33,556 nt of DNA from JAHITU01 sp043800905 (GCA_043800905.1 JAZDMO010000014.1:1-33556); one strand, 5' to 3'; numbered from the stretch's first letter, positions 1-8,962 are shown. A program made the numbers and translations. The notes: generated by a model from the sequence alone, not told the origin.

Positions 1-31
1 TAATTAAATATATTAAATAATAAACATTATT

Positions 32-1132
32 ATGAAAGTAAAATGTAATACTGAAAAATTAATAATAGCTATTTCTAAAATAGAAAAAATTACGAGTAAA
101 AATTCTAATTTACCTATTTTAAGTTGTATTCTTTTAGAAGCTAAAGAAAATAAATTATTTATTAGAGCCACTAATCTCGATTTAGGAATTGAAATTACAT
201 TACTTTCTGAAATAGAAAAAGAGGGAAGAGTAGCTGTTTCTGGAAATATTTTAAAAAATCTTTTAGCTAATATTTCATCTTCAGATAATATTATTTTAGA
301 ACTTAAGGATAAAAACTTATATATTCAAACTAATAATAATAATTCAACAATTAAAACTCAACCAGATGATGATTTTCCTTCTATACCTAAAATTCAAGGA
401 GAAAATAAATTAAGTTTAGATAATAAAAAGTTTATTAAAGGAATGAAATCTGTGTGGTATGCCGCCTCTACTTCAAGTATTAAACCAGAATTATCTAGTG
501 TATGTATAAATATTGAAGATAATAATTTATTTTTTGTTGCAACTGATTCTTTTCGATTAGCTGAGGCTAAATTTCATATTGAAAATATTGAAAATATTGA
601 AAATATTTTAATTCCTTTTAAAAATATACCAGAAATACTTAGAGTTTTTGAGGATATTGATGGTAATATTGAAATGGAATTTAATAAAAATCAAATAGCA
701 ATTAAATATGGAAGTATTTATTTAACTTCTAGAATTATTGAAGGTGTTTTTCCTGATTATAAACAATTAATTCCCAAAGATTTTATTACAGAATCTGTTA
801 TTTTAATGAATGATTTTGTGAGAGTTTTTAAAATAACTAATATTTTTTCTGATAAATTTAATACAGTAAATTTCAATATTGATATGAAAAATAAGAAATT
901 TGAGGTTTATTCAAAAAGTGATGAAGTTGGTGAGAATAAACATCAAGTTTCAGCTGTTTTATCAGGTGATGATTTAAATATTAATTTTAATACTAAATAT
1001 ATTACCGATTGTTTTCAGTCAATTAATACTGATTCCATAATGTTACAATTTGGAGGTTTAAATAAACCGATGGTAATTCGAGGTGTTTCTGATAATCAAT
1101 TTACTTATCTTGTTATGCCAATGAATAAATAA
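32..1132 (+). CDS. dnaN: DNA polymerase III beta subunit (sliding clamp)
   Basis: Encodes a 366-residue protein with the length and overall sequence pattern of the bacterial beta clamp, the ring that tethers the replicative polymerase to DNA. Family features seen are the early segment with PILSCILLEA near residues 28-37, the mid-protein ATDSFRLAEA-type segment near residues 170-180, and the end YLVMPMNK, which corresponds to the usual conserved C-terminal (Y)(L)(V)MP(M) residues. There is no Shine-Dalgarno sequence; an AT-rich TAATAA box lies about 8 nt before the ATG, which suggests a near-leaderless mRNA. A strong hairpin at about 1244-1293 is the probable terminator. dnaN often follows dnaA, so dnaA and the origin may lie just left of the window, but this cannot be seen. 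The assignment is from family recognition and is confident. Confidence 0.95.
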   Translation: MKVKCNTEKLIIAISKIEKITSKNSNLPILSCILLEAKENKLFIRATNLDLGIEITLLSEIEKEGRVAVSGNILKNLLANISSSDNIILELKDKNLYIQTNNNNSTIKTQPDDDFPSIPKIQGENKLSLDNKKFIKGMKSVWYAASTSSIKPELSSVCINIEDNNLFFVATDSFRLAEAKFHIENIENIENILIPFKNIPEILRVFEDIDGNIEMEFNKNQIAIKYGSIYLTSRIIEGVFPDYKQLIPKDFITESVILMNDFVRVFKITNIFSDKFNTVNFNIDMKNKKFEVYSKSDEVGENKHQVSAVLSGDDLNINFNTKYITDCFQSINTDSIMLQFGGLNKPMVIRGVSDNQFTYLVMPMNK

Positions 1133-1243
1133 ATCTCTACCATCTAAAAAAGTGGTTTTTGGTTCAATTTAAAAACTATAATGATTTAGTGGAACTGCTT
1201 ACTCCCACCTGCTGATGGGTAGTGGTAGGTAGATTGCTTAGTT

Positions 1244-1293
1244 AAAAATTTAATGACTCGGTTACTTGTAGTAACCGAGTCATTAAATTTTTT
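1244..1293 (+). terminator. Intrinsic terminator after dnaN
   Basis: A near-perfect hairpin of about 19 bp (arms at 1247-1265 and 1271-1289, core TGACTCGGTTAC / GTAACCGAGTCA, 5-nt loop) followed by a T run. It lies 110 bases after the dnaN stop. Its position and T tract fit rho-independent termination of dnaN. Confidence 0.8.
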
Positions 1294-1458
1294 CCTCACA
1301 ATGACGAATGATGAAATACTGGGTTGCTTCGTCATTTCACTGCGTTCCATTTATCGCAAAGACGAAAAGTTTTACTTTTCGTAACAGCTGTCTTTAATAA
1401 CCATCCATTGCGAATCCAGCCATAATTCTCTAATTCAGAGAATTATGGCTGGATTTGG
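1294..1458. repeat. Dispersed intergenic repeat (GTCATTGCGAG / GAAGCAATCCAG type) with 19-bp hairpin
   Basis: The 360-bp gap between dnaN and the PBP gene holds, after the terminator, pieces of a repeat that recurs elsewhere in the window: CACAATGACG, TTGCTTCGTC and TTGCGAATCCAG. Related pieces are at about 18906-18975 and 33137-33270. It ends in a perfect 19-bp hairpin with a 5-nt loop (1413-1431 with 1437-1455). A degraded CCTGCC-type palindrome lies just upstream near 1203-1236. I see no gene here. Confidence 0.6.
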
Positions 1459-1492
1459 TAATTTAATAGAAAAAACAAACTGTACAATATTT

Positions 1493-4012
1493 TTATTGCA
1501 CTTTAAAGTTTATTATTTGGCTTCCTTTATTATAAACACTATCATAAATTACTACCTCTAATTCGTTATTAGGTTTAATATTTAAATAATCATTAGGAAT
1601 AAAACTAAATGAATTGTTTCCTGTTGATGAACCAATAAAAATACCGTTTAAATAGTAATCCTTTTTTAAAATAGGATATTTAAAAATAAGAGAAGATATT
1701 GTAATTATTATAGATTGGTTTTTTAAATAAATAATAAGGTTATTTGGATTAGTAATGTTAAATTTAGGAATATTTTCTAGAGTGTGTATATCATCATAGG
1801 TTGTTGGTATTTGAGATACTGTGGTTGTTGCAAAATTGTTGTTTAAAGCCCATTCAGCAACTCTATACTCCCAACTATTAAACTGAGGATCATCTTCAGG
1901 ATGGAGTGTTTTTGGACCAAAAATATTATTTTTATCTACCCAATAAAGAATGGAATGAATATCTTGAACAACCTTTTCTTCTCTTAAATCTTCAGGGGTA
2001 AATTCAGTTGCTAATTTACCAGAAATTTTATCTATTACATAAGTTTGCCCACCCAACCAAACACCTCTTAAAATTGGTTTTAATTCATTTAAAGGTAAAG
2101 GGTCTGGTAATTTAAAATCTTCTGCTGGATATTTATTTAAAACATCTAACATAAATTCATGCCACATAGGTGCCACCACATAACCTGCTACTTTTTTATC
2201 CATAGAGGTATTATTATTATTTCCAGCCCAAGCACCAACAGCTATTTTACTACTATAACCAACTATCCAAGCATCTTTATAGTCATTAGTAGTTCCTGTT
2301 TTACAAGCTACATCATTATTTTCACCAAAATAAAGAGGGGAATTAGAACCGAAAGCTGGAGTTCTAGCTTTATTATCTGATAAAACATCAGTAATTAATA
2401 ATGAAGTTTGAATAGGAAGAACACGACGAGGGTGAGCTGTAAATGATTCTATAATATTTCCATTTTTATCTTCAATTTTAATAATTCCAGTAATATTATT
2501 TTTAATTCCTTCATTAGCAAAAATTGCATAAGCATTTGTCATATTTAAAAGGGAAACTTCTCCACCTCCTAAAACTAAAGTTAAACCATAATGATTTATA
2601 TTTTCAAGATTTTCTATTCCCATATCTTTTGCTGTTTGTAAAGAATCTTTTAAGCCAGCTAAATAAAGAATTTTAATTGCAGGAATATTGATAGATTGAG
2701 CCAAGGCATCCCTTAATGAAATAGGTCCTCTGAAAATACCATCATAATTTGTTGGGGTGTAACAAGTATTTTCTTGTCCCGCAATAATTGGTGTTCCATC
2801 AGGACGACAGGTTGTTGAAAATTCAGTTTTTAAATCAAAAACTACTGTCTCAGGAATATAACCTTTATTAAAAGCAGTGGCATAAACAAAAGGTTTAAAA
2901 GCTGATCCTGGTTGTCTATAAGCAAGAGCTATATTAAAATTTCCATCTATTTCTTTATCAAAATAATCACGAGAACCTACCATGGTTAAAATTTGACCAT
3001 TACTTTTATCAATTGCCATAATAGAAGTATTTTCTGCATTATATTTTTCTTTATTTTCTAAAGCATATTTTTTTGCAATTTCCTCACCTTTTTCTTGAAG
3101 TTCATAATCTAGAGTAGTAATTACTTTGTAACCTTCTTCATTAATTCCTTTTCCGTATTTATTTTCAAGATATTGTTTAATATACATTACAAAATGAGGG
3201 GCTCGAATTCCTATTTCCTCTTTTTTTTGGAATTCTATTTTGATATTTTTTGCTTCATTAAATTCTTCTAAAGTAATAAAATTATTTTTTAACATTTGAG
3301 AAAGAACAAGATTTTTTCTTACCTCTAATCTATCTCGATTATTTCCGTAAGGAGAATAAAAAGTAGGGGCTTGAGGGATAGCGGCTAAGTAAGCTGATTC
3401 AACTAAATTTAAATCAACTGCTTTTTTGCCAAAAAAAGTAACAGACGCTTCTTCTACTCCATAAATATTTCCTCCATAAGGAGCTTCGTTTAAATAAAGA
3501 GTTAGTATTTCTTCTTTATTCATTATTTGTTCAAGTTTATAAGCTAAAACCCATTCTTTTAATTTACGAGTAATTTTTTTTTCGCTAGTTAAAATAGAGT
3601 TTTTAACTACTTGTTGAGTTATTGTTGAACCTCCTTGACCAAAACTTAATGTTCTAAGGTTAGCTAAAGCTGATCTTAGAAAGGCTAAGGGTTTAACACC
3701 GTGATGTTGATAAAATTCAGCATCCTCAATAGCCACAGTAGCATTTTTTATATAAGAAGAAATCTCTTCATAAGGAACAATTGTTCTTTTAGTGTTTTTA
3801 TGTAAATCATAAAGTAAAATTTCACCAGTTCTATCATAGATTTTAGTTGATTCAGAAACTCTTCTATCTGAAATAGTATTTAAATCTGGAATTTTAAAAG
3901 TGGAAATCCAAAGGAAAATTATTCCTCCCAAAAACATACAAAAAACAAAGAAAAATAAAAACCATTCTATTTTTTTTATTCTCTTAATTTTCTTTAATGT
4001 TTTTTTTAACAT
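1493..4012 (-). CDS. Class A penicillin-binding protein (PBP1A-like, glycosyltransferase plus transpeptidase)
   Basis: An 839-residue bifunctional peptidoglycan synthase. A membrane anchor lies at about residues 17-37. It is followed by a GT51 glycosyltransferase domain with the EDAEF catalytic motif at 96-100 and the QGGSTITQQ segment at 126-134. The transpeptidase domain has the active-site SxxK motif SAFK at 370-373, SIN at 440-442 and KTG at 571-573. The C-terminal 200 residues, ending in a small beta-rich segment, are less conserved and may be a wall or substrate-binding extension. The protein polymerises and cross-links the wall outside the membrane. All catalytic motifs are intact, so the cell presumably makes a real cell wall; the MurE-like gene at 17050 agrees. 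The neighbouring ruvC gene reads in the same direction 65 bases upstream. Confidence 0.93.
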   Translation of the reverse strand: MLKKTLKKIKRIKKIEWFLFFFVFCMFLGGIIFLWISTFKIPDLNTISDRRVSESTKIYDRTGEILLYDLHKNTKRTIVPYEEISSYIKNATVAIEDAEFYQHHGVKPLAFLRSALANLRTLSFGQGGSTITQQVVKNSILTSEKKITRKLKEWVLAYKLEQIMNKEEILTLYLNEAPYGGNIYGVEEASVTFFGKKAVDLNLVESAYLAAIPQAPTFYSPYGNNRDRLEVRKNLVLSQMLKNNFITLEEFNEAKNIKIEFQKKEEIGIRAPHFVMYIKQYLENKYGKGINEEGYKVITTLDYELQEKGEEIAKKYALENKEKYNAENTSIMAIDKSNGQILTMVGSRDYFDKEIDGNFNIALAYRQPGSAFKPFVYATAFNKGYIPETVVFDLKTEFSTTCRPDGTPIIAGQENTCYTPTNYDGIFRGPISLRDALAQSINIPAIKILYLAGLKDSLQTAKDMGIENLENINHYGLTLVLGGGEVSLLNMTNAYAIFANEGIKNNITGIIKIEDKNGNIIESFTAHPRRVLPIQTSLLITDVLSDNKARTPAFGSNSPLYFGENNDVACKTGTTNDYKDAWIVGYSSKIAVGAWAGNNNNTSMDKKVAGYVVAPMWHEFMLDVLNKYPAEDFKLPDPLPLNELKPILRGVWLGGQTYVIDKISGKLATEFTPEDLREEKVVQDIHSILYWVDKNNIFGPKTLHPEDDPQFNSWEYRVAEWALNNNFATTTVSQIPTTYDDIHTLENIPKFNITNPNNLIIYLKNQSIIITISSLIFKYPILKKDYYLNGIFIGSSTGNNSFSFIPNDYLNIKPNNELEVVIYDSVYNKGSQIINFKVQ

Positions 4013-4028
4013 AAGGTTAGTTAGATTT

Positions 4029-4062
4029 AAATCATTAATTTAAGGTATAAAATTAATGATTT
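4029..4062. terminator. AT-rich hairpin between ruvC and the PBP gene
   Basis: Arms of 13 bases at 4029-4041 and 4050-4062 (AAATCATTAATTT and its complement) enclose 8 bases. It is placed to attenuate or end transcription from ruvC on the minus strand, but it lacks GC and a strong T run on that strand, so the role is uncertain. Confidence 0.4.
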
Positions 4063-4077
4063 TTTAAATTTAATATT

Positions 4078-4557
4078 TTATATTTGAGGATAGTAAGCAA
4101 AATAAGTTAATCCTACTGCGATAGCATCATATTCATCATCATATTTTACCTCTTTTTTAATATTTATTAAATTAGGTAACATAGTAGTAATTTGTTTTTT
4201 ATCACTTCGTCCATAACCGGTAATTGCAGTTTTAATTTGAAGGGGAGTAAATTCGTAAACAGGAATATTTTTAGATAAAGCACAATATTTTATAATTCCT
4301 TTAGCTTCTGAAACTTTTAATGCAGTTTTTTGGTTATTATTAAAAAATAAAGATTCAATTATAAGAGCTTGGGGTTTATATTCTGTAATTATTTTTTCAA
4401 TTTCTCTTCCAATTTCATTTAACCTATCTTCAAAACAATCTTTTCCGCAAGTTTGAAAACAAGCCGAATAAAGTAATTCTTCTTTTTGTCCACTTTCTTT
4501 TTCTATTATAGCAATTCCAAGTCTTTCATAACCAGGATCAATACTTATTATTTTCAT
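4078..4557 (-). CDS. ruvC: Crossover junction endodeoxyribonuclease RuvC
   Basis: A 159-residue Holliday junction resolvase of normal family length. The first acidic catalytic residue is in the N-terminal SIDPGYERLG motif (residues 5-14), the second in IIESLFF, and the last acidic pair in the DDEYDAIAVGLTY segment near the C terminus, matching the RNase H-like fold. It cuts junctions that RuvAB migrates; ruvB (5364), ruvA (18983) and the related ruvX (30539) are all in this window but scattered. On the minus strand the start is preceded by TGTTAAAAT and 7 bases, with no Shine-Dalgarno sequence, which supports this start and a leaderless transcript. Confidence 0.93.
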   Translation of the reverse strand: MKIISIDPGYERLGIAIIEKESGQKEELLYSACFQTCGKDCFEDRLNEIGREIEKIITEYKPQALIIESLFFNNNQKTALKVSEAKGIIKYCALSKNIPVYEFTPLQIKTAITGYGRSDKKQITTMLPNLINIKKEVKYDDEYDAIAVGLTYFAYYPQI

Positions 4558-4659
4558 AACCTTTATTTTAACAAAAATAAAGAAATAAAAATAATAAGAA
4601 TTATAAATTGTAAATTTTAGATTTTAAATTGACGAACTTTAATCTAAAATCTTCAATTT

Positions 4660-4703
4660 AAATATTGAAGATTAATTTTTAAAAAAATTAATCTTCAATA
4701 TTT
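4660..4703 (-). terminator. Perfect 21-bp palindrome overlapping the yebC stop
   Basis: Bases 4660-4680 are the exact reverse complement of 4683-4703. The right arm contains the last codons and stop of yebC, the left arm lies just outside the gene, and the loop is A-rich. It probably acts as a terminator for the minus strand. A hairpin that includes coding sequence looks like an inverted duplication of the gene end. Confidence 0.65.
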
Positions 4704-5221
4704 GTAAAAACTTCTTGAACATCATCATTATCCTCTAATTCTTCAATAATGTTTGCTGCTTTTTCCATATCTTCATCAGATAAAGCGAGAGGATTTTGTG
4801 GAATCCATTTATTTCCTTCACGAGTAAAAGCCCAGGTAACCGATCCAATTCCACCCATAACTAAACCATTTTTAGAAAAAATATGACGAATTTCAGCTGC
4901 AGTTCGATTATTTGAGTCTGTCAAAGTTTCAATAATTATTGCACAACCACCAGGACCATAAGTTTCGTAAGTATTTTTTTCCATATTTCCAGCATCGGCT
5001 CCAGTTCCTTTTTTAACAGCACGAGCGATGTTATCTGCTGGCATGTTTACAGCCTTAGCCTGATCAATAACAGATTTTAAAGTTGGAGAATTTATATTTC
5101 CCTTAACATTTTTTGATTCCAAAGTAATTAATTTTGCATATTTAGAAAAAATCTTTGATTTTTTTGCATCTGTAACTGCTTTTTTATTTTTAATTTTTGA
5201 CCATTTATTATGTCCGGACAT
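4688..5221 (-). CDS. yebC: YebC/PmpR/TACO1 family protein, middle domain missing
   Basis: A 177-residue member of a family that is usually about 240-250 residues. The start MSGHNKWSKIK, the centre YGPGGCAIIIETLTDSNNRT (about residues 87-106) and the ending LEDNDDVQEVFTN match the family well. The members have been described as transcription regulators and, more recently, as factors helping ribosomes at difficult sequences. Compared with E. coli YebC, about 65-70 residues are missing between GSVTWAF (about 127-133) and the C-terminal LEDNDDVQ segment, that is, most of one of the three domains. The reading frame is continuous, so this looks like a stable in-frame reduction, not decay. It lies 142 bases downstream of ruvB in the same orientation, a pairing (ruv genes with yebC) common in bacteria. 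Confidence 0.9.
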   Translation of the reverse strand: MSGHNKWSKIKNKKAVTDAKKSKIFSKYAKLITLESKNVKGNINSPTLKSVIDQAKAVNMPADNIARAVKKGTGADAGNMEKNTYETYGPGGCAIIIETLTDSNNRTAAEIRHIFSKNGLVMGGIGSVTWAFTREGNKWIPQNPLALSDEDMEKAANIIEELEDNDDVQEVFTNIED

Positions 5222-5363
5222 GATTTTAGTAGATTAGTTGTTAGTAAATTAAGTATTTAGGCAAAAATTCACTTAGTGAATTTTCCTAACTACCTAGAAA
5301 CCTAAATTATCTAAGTTTACCTAGTCTAGTATACTGGATCTTAAGGTTTTTTCAATGAAAAAT

Positions 5364-6374
5364 TTAATTTTCAGAGTAATTTATTTTGAAATGATTATAA
5401 GCTTTTTCAGTAACTTTACGCCCACGAGGAGTTCTTTCAATTAAACCTAATTGAATTAAATAAGGTTCATTTACTTCTTCTAAAGTAGAGGCTTCTTCAG
5501 AAAGGGCTGCTCCAATAGTTCCTAAACCAACAGGGCCGCCTTTAAATTTATCAATAATAGTTTCTAAAATTTGTCTATCTAATTGTGATAATCCTAATGT
5601 ATCTATTCCTAACATTTCTAAGGTTTGTTTAACCGTTTCAGTGTTTAAATTATTTCTATTAATTTGGGCTAAATCACGACATCTTTTTAAAAGAAAATTA
5701 GCAGTTCTTGGGGTAAAACGACTTCTTTTAGCAATTTCTAATGCTGTTTGTTCATCTATTTCTACTTCTAAAATAGAAGCTGACCTTTGAATAATTTTTG
5801 CGATTTCATCATCAGAATAAAATTCCAATCTAAAAGTTCCACCTGAAAAACGAGAGCGTAGGGGAGCTGAAAGCATTGAAATTCTAGTAGTAGCGGCAAT
5901 TAAAGTAAAAGGTGGAAGTTCTAATTGAATTGTTCTTGCTGATGGCCCTTTTCCAATAATAATATCAAGTGATCCAGACTCCATGGCTGGATAAAGGATT
6001 TCTTCAATATTTTTATTTAAGCGATGAATTTCATCAATAAACAAAATATCACCAGGTGTTAGATTGGTTAAGATAGAAGCTAGGTCACCAACCTTTTCAA
6101 TTGCTGGTCCAGAAGTAATTTTAATATTATGACCCGTTTCTTTTGATATTAAATAAGCAAGAGTGGTTTTTCCTAACCCAGGTGGTCCATAAAAGAGGAT
6201 ATGTTCTGGTTGTTGAGCTCTTTCTTTAGCTGCTTGGAGTAAAATAAAAACATTATTTTTAATTTTTTCTTGTCCAATATACTCATCCCATTGATTAGGA
6301 CGAAGAGTTTGGTCTAAGAAGCTATCAGCCTTATTTTTATTGGGTTTTTCTGTTTTTAATTTGTCTGAATCCAT
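5364..6374 (-). CDS. ruvB: Holliday junction branch migration helicase RuvB
   Basis: A 336-residue AAA+ ATPase of usual RuvB length. Residues 63-71 form the Walker A motif GPPGLGKTT, 110-116 the Walker B ILFIDEI, followed by sensor residues in the AATTR segment and an arginine finger in the APLRSRF segment. The C-terminal winged-helix domain has the GGPVGLGTIGAAL and RTPRGR signatures. RuvB hexamers pull DNA through RuvA-bound junctions for RuvC to cut. It precedes yebC on the same strand. Upstream and opposite lies the promoter of a candidate ncRNA, so the two may be transcribed divergently. Confidence 0.96.
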   Translation of the reverse strand: MDSDKLKTEKPNKNKADSFLDQTLRPNQWDEYIGQEKIKNNVFILLQAAKERAQQPEHILFYGPPGLGKTTLAYLISKETGHNIKITSGPAIEKVGDLASILTNLTPGDILFIDEIHRLNKNIEEILYPAMESGSLDIIIGKGPSARTIQLELPPFTLIAATTRISMLSAPLRSRFSGGTFRLEFYSDDEIAKIIQRSASILEVEIDEQTALEIAKRSRFTPRTANFLLKRCRDLAQINRNNLNTETVKQTLEMLGIDTLGLSQLDRQILETIIDKFKGGPVGLGTIGAALSEEASTLEEVNEPYLIQLGLIERTPRGRKVTEKAYNHFKINYSEN

Positions 6375-6390
6375 ATTTATTAAAAAATGC

Positions 6391-6419
6391 TTGACACATT
6401 TTTGTATTTATGTTAGATT
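6391..6419 (+). promoter_or_regulatory. Consensus sigma-70 promoter for the ncRNA
   Basis: TTGACA at 6391-6396, a 17-bp spacer, then TAGATT at 6414-6419. It points away from ruvB into a region without a plus-strand reading frame. Confidence 0.7.
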
Positions 6420-6426
6420 ATACGAC

Positions 6427-6580
6427 AGTTCAAATACAGGTATTGAAAACACAATTCTCTAAGTAAAAGAAAGATATTTCTTCGAGGACATCTCGGTTGT
6501 TAGTTTTTAACTAATTTACTCAGATTCTCCTTAGAAAAATATTTTACAATTTTGTTTACTTAGAGAATTGTGTTTTTAAT
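6427..6580 (+). ncRNA. Candidate structured ncRNA (possibly 6S-like)
   Basis: A roughly 155-nt segment behind a consensus promoter with no credible coding frame. A perfect 22-bp stem joins 6446-6467 with 6555-6576 and ends in TTTT, as expected for a closing stem with terminator. Inside are small hairpins such as CGAG-GACAT-CTCG (about 6484-6496) and TTAGTT-TTT-AACTAA (about 6499-6513). A length of 150-180 nt, a long closing helix, an open interior and solitary expression are reminiscent of 6S RNA, the RNA polymerase-binding regulator, but I do not recognise its sequence. SRP RNA and RNase P RNA motifs are not seen. An ordinary intergenic palindrome remains possible. Confidence 0.5.
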
Positions 6581-6669
6581 TTATCTGAATATCTTCTATT
6601 ATAGTGATTTTTAAAAAGAATACTACTTTACGAATTCTTAATTTTCAATTCTCAATCAATTTTTATTTT

Positions 6670-8349
6670 TTAAATTTCTTCTTCTAAATCAACAACACGA
6701 CGAACTTCATCTAGGGTGGTTTTTCCATTTAATATTTTAATAATACCGTCTTGAGCTAGAGAAAGGATATTTTGTTGTTGGAATATTTTTTTAATCTCAG
6801 ATTTTGCTGGATTTTGTTGTAAGATTTTAACAGTTTCTGAATCAACCAAAATAGCTTCAAAAATTCCAATTCTTCCTTTATAACCAGTATTATTACATTC
6901 AGGACAACCAACTGTTTTATAAATTTTTTCTGTGTTGTTTGTATATTTTGAAGGATCTGGAATCTCGGCTAAAATTTTATTAATTACTTTTTTATCTTTT
7001 TCTAGAATGGGTGTTTCTTGCATACAATATTTACAAGGTTTTCTTACTAATCTTTGAGCAATAACTACATTTACAGCCGTGCTAATAATACTTGAATCAA
7101 TTCCAAGATCAATTAAGCGGTAAAAAGTTCCCGCTGCGTCGTTGGTGTGTAGAGTAGAAAAAACTAAGTGACCTGTTAGGGCTGAATTAATCGCAATTTT
7201 AGCTGTTTCGTTATCTCTAATCTCACCAACCATAATAACATCAGGGTCTTGTCGTAATGAAGAACGTAAACCTTCTAAAAAAGTATATCCTTTAGAAATA
7301 TCAACTTGCGTTTGGACAATTCCGGGAAGGTGATATTCTACAGGGTTTTCAATTGTGATAATTTTTACATCAGGAGTATGAATTTTTTTAAGGAAAGCAT
7401 AAAGAGTTGTTGTTTTACCTGAGCCTGTTGGTCCTGTATTTAAAATCATTCCATTTGGTCTTCCAATTTCTCGAGTTAAAACTTTAAAAAGATTTTCTTC
7501 AATTCCTAAATCTTCTATTTCAACAGCAATAGAATCAGGGTTTAAAATTCTTAATACTACTGATTCCCCATAAACATCAGGAAGAACAGAAGTTCTGATT
7601 TCAATTTCCTTATCTGCTAATTTAATACTTAAACGACCGTCTTGTGGTTTTTTATCTATATTTAATTTAAGACCGGAAATTAATTTAATTCTAGAAAGAA
7701 GAAGTTTGTAAATTTTATGATCAAAGCGATTTATTTCTGTTAAAATTCCATCTAAACGAAATCTTAGTGTTATATATTCAGATTCTGGTTCAATATGAAT
7801 ATCTGAAGCGTTTAAAGCTAGAGCCCCTGCTAAAACAGCCTCTAAAAAACGAGAAACTTGATGAGAATCATTTCCGGTTAGGATTTTAGAAAAAGAATTT
7901 TTAATATCATTTAAGTTTTTTATTTCACTAAGAATTTCTTCGATATTTTTATTTGAAATATCAATAATACCAGCATCTGTTTTTGTTGAGGTTGATAATT
8001 CTTGATATTTATTCCAAGCTTTTTCCATACTTTGGTGTGAGACCATAAAAATAGAATTTTCATATCCTTGTTTTTTTAGTTTTTGGAGATATTCTTGAGT
8101 TTCTGTTTGATTAGGAGAAATAATCGCAATTTTAATTTTTTTTCCAACAATATCAAAAACAGCAATTTCAAGTTCTCTGGAAATTGGTTCGGGGATAATT
8201 CTTAAAGCATCGGTTTTTATAGAAACTAGATTTAGATTAATATAATTAATTCCATATTTACTGGAAAGAATTCTAGCTAAATCTTCTTCTTCTTCATTTC
8301 TAATCTTTTCAAATTCCTCATCCTTTTTTTTGTTTTCAAAATTAAGCAT
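6670..8349 (-). CDS. GspE/PilB family secretion or pilus assembly ATPase
   Basis: A 559-residue type II secretion/type IV pilus assembly ATPase. An N-terminal GspE/PilB-like domain occupies roughly 20-120. The ATPase core has Walker A GPTGSGKTT at 306-314, the Asp box near 332-336 (ITIENPVEYH), the Walker B region DPDVIMVGEIRD at 368-379 and a His box (HLVFSTLHTND) near 394-404. A Cys4 zinc motif (CKYC then CPEC) follows. It would power assembly of type IV pili, which are widely retained in Patescibacteria for attachment and DNA uptake. No other pilus gene is in the window, so the gene stands alone here. PilB and GspE cannot be separated from sequence alone; PilB is likelier given the lineage. 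Confidence 0.92.
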   Translation of the reverse strand: MLNFENKKKDEEFEKIRNEEEEDLARILSSKYGINYINLNLVSIKTDALRIIPEPISRELEIAVFDIVGKKIKIAIISPNQTETQEYLQKLKKQGYENSIFMVSHQSMEKAWNKYQELSTSTKTDAGIIDISNKNIEEILSEIKNLNDIKNSFSKILTGNDSHQVSRFLEAVLAGALALNASDIHIEPESEYITLRFRLDGILTEINRFDHKIYKLLLSRIKLISGLKLNIDKKPQDGRLSIKLADKEIEIRTSVLPDVYGESVVLRILNPDSIAVEIEDLGIEENLFKVLTREIGRPNGMILNTGPTGSGKTTTLYAFLKKIHTPDVKIITIENPVEYHLPGIVQTQVDISKGYTFLEGLRSSLRQDPDVIMVGEIRDNETAKIAINSALTGHLVFSTLHTNDAAGTFYRLIDLGIDSSIISTAVNVVIAQRLVRKPCKYCMQETPILEKDKKVINKILAEIPDPSKYTNNTEKIYKTVGCPECNNTGYKGRIGIFEAILVDSETVKILQQNPAKSEIKKIFQQQNILSLAQDGIIKILNGKTTLDEVRRVVDLEEEI

Positions 8350-8432
8350 AAATAGTTTTTTATAATTAAATCATAACCTGTTTTTAAATTTACTTCAATT
8401 AAATTTTTGTTTTTTTGTGATATTATAAACCC

Positions 8433-8876
8433 ATGGAAACTAGACTGATTAAAAACCAAAGCGAATTAAAAGATTTTGTCTATCTTTTTTTAGATGATTT
8501 GAAAAAAAATAAGAAGAAAGTGAATATTTTAGCTTTGGAAGGGGATTTAGGGGTTGGTAAAACCACCCTAACTCAACAAATTGCACAATATTTTGAAGTT
8601 CAAGACCACATTACTAGTCCTACCTTTGTTATCTTAAAAAAATACAAAATTAATAAAAAAGATTCAATTTTTAAAAATTTAATTCATATTGATGCTTATC
8701 GTTTGAATTCAGGAGAAGATCTAAAAAATCTTGGTTGGGAAGATTTAATTAAAGATTTTAAAAATTTAATTATTATTGAGTGGCCAGAACGAATTTTTGA
8801 AATACTACCAAATAACGTCTTAAAGATTCAACTTGAGTTTGTTGATGAAAATACACGAAAAGTTTTTTATAAATAA
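8433..8876 (+). CDS. tsaE: tRNA threonylcarbamoyladenosine biosynthesis ATPase TsaE
   Basis: A 147-residue P-loop ATPase with the TsaE signature: Walker A EGDLGVGKTTL (about 36-46), TSPTF at 61-65, HIDAYRL near 89-95 and the late IIEWPER motif. TsaE works with TsaB, TsaD and TsaC to make t6A37 on tRNAs that read ANN codons; none of those partners is in this window. It is divergent from the PilB-like gene. An extended -10 (TGaTATTAT, ending at 8426) sits 6 bases before the ATG with no Shine-Dalgarno sequence, which supports this start and a leaderless mRNA. Confidence 0.92.
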   Translation: METRLIKNQSELKDFVYLFLDDLKKNKKKVNILALEGDLGVGKTTLTQQIAQYFEVQDHITSPTFVILKKYKINKKDSIFKNLIHIDAYRLNSGEDLKNLGWEDLIKDFKNLIIIEWPERIFEILPNNVLKIQLEFVDENTRKVFYK

Positions 8877-8962
8877 ATGTATTTCAAAAATTCGAATTAT
8901 AATTTTACATTTTTAATTTAAAACAATTTTTATTAAGTCTAAATTTATTAAAGACAGTTAAT

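Noticed and set aside
2159..2380. Plus-strand frame inside the PBP gene
   Set aside because: Shadow of a gene with full catalytic motifs on the other strand. The same holds for frames at 10030-10401, 21838-22059, 24207-24407, 26370-26735, 27276-27593 and 28359-28562.
5265..5285. AAAATTCACTTAGTGAATTTT hairpin as a regulatory element between ruvB and yebC
   Set aside because: An AT-rich palindrome of this size is common in this genome, and no further support such as a T run or conserved partner was seen.
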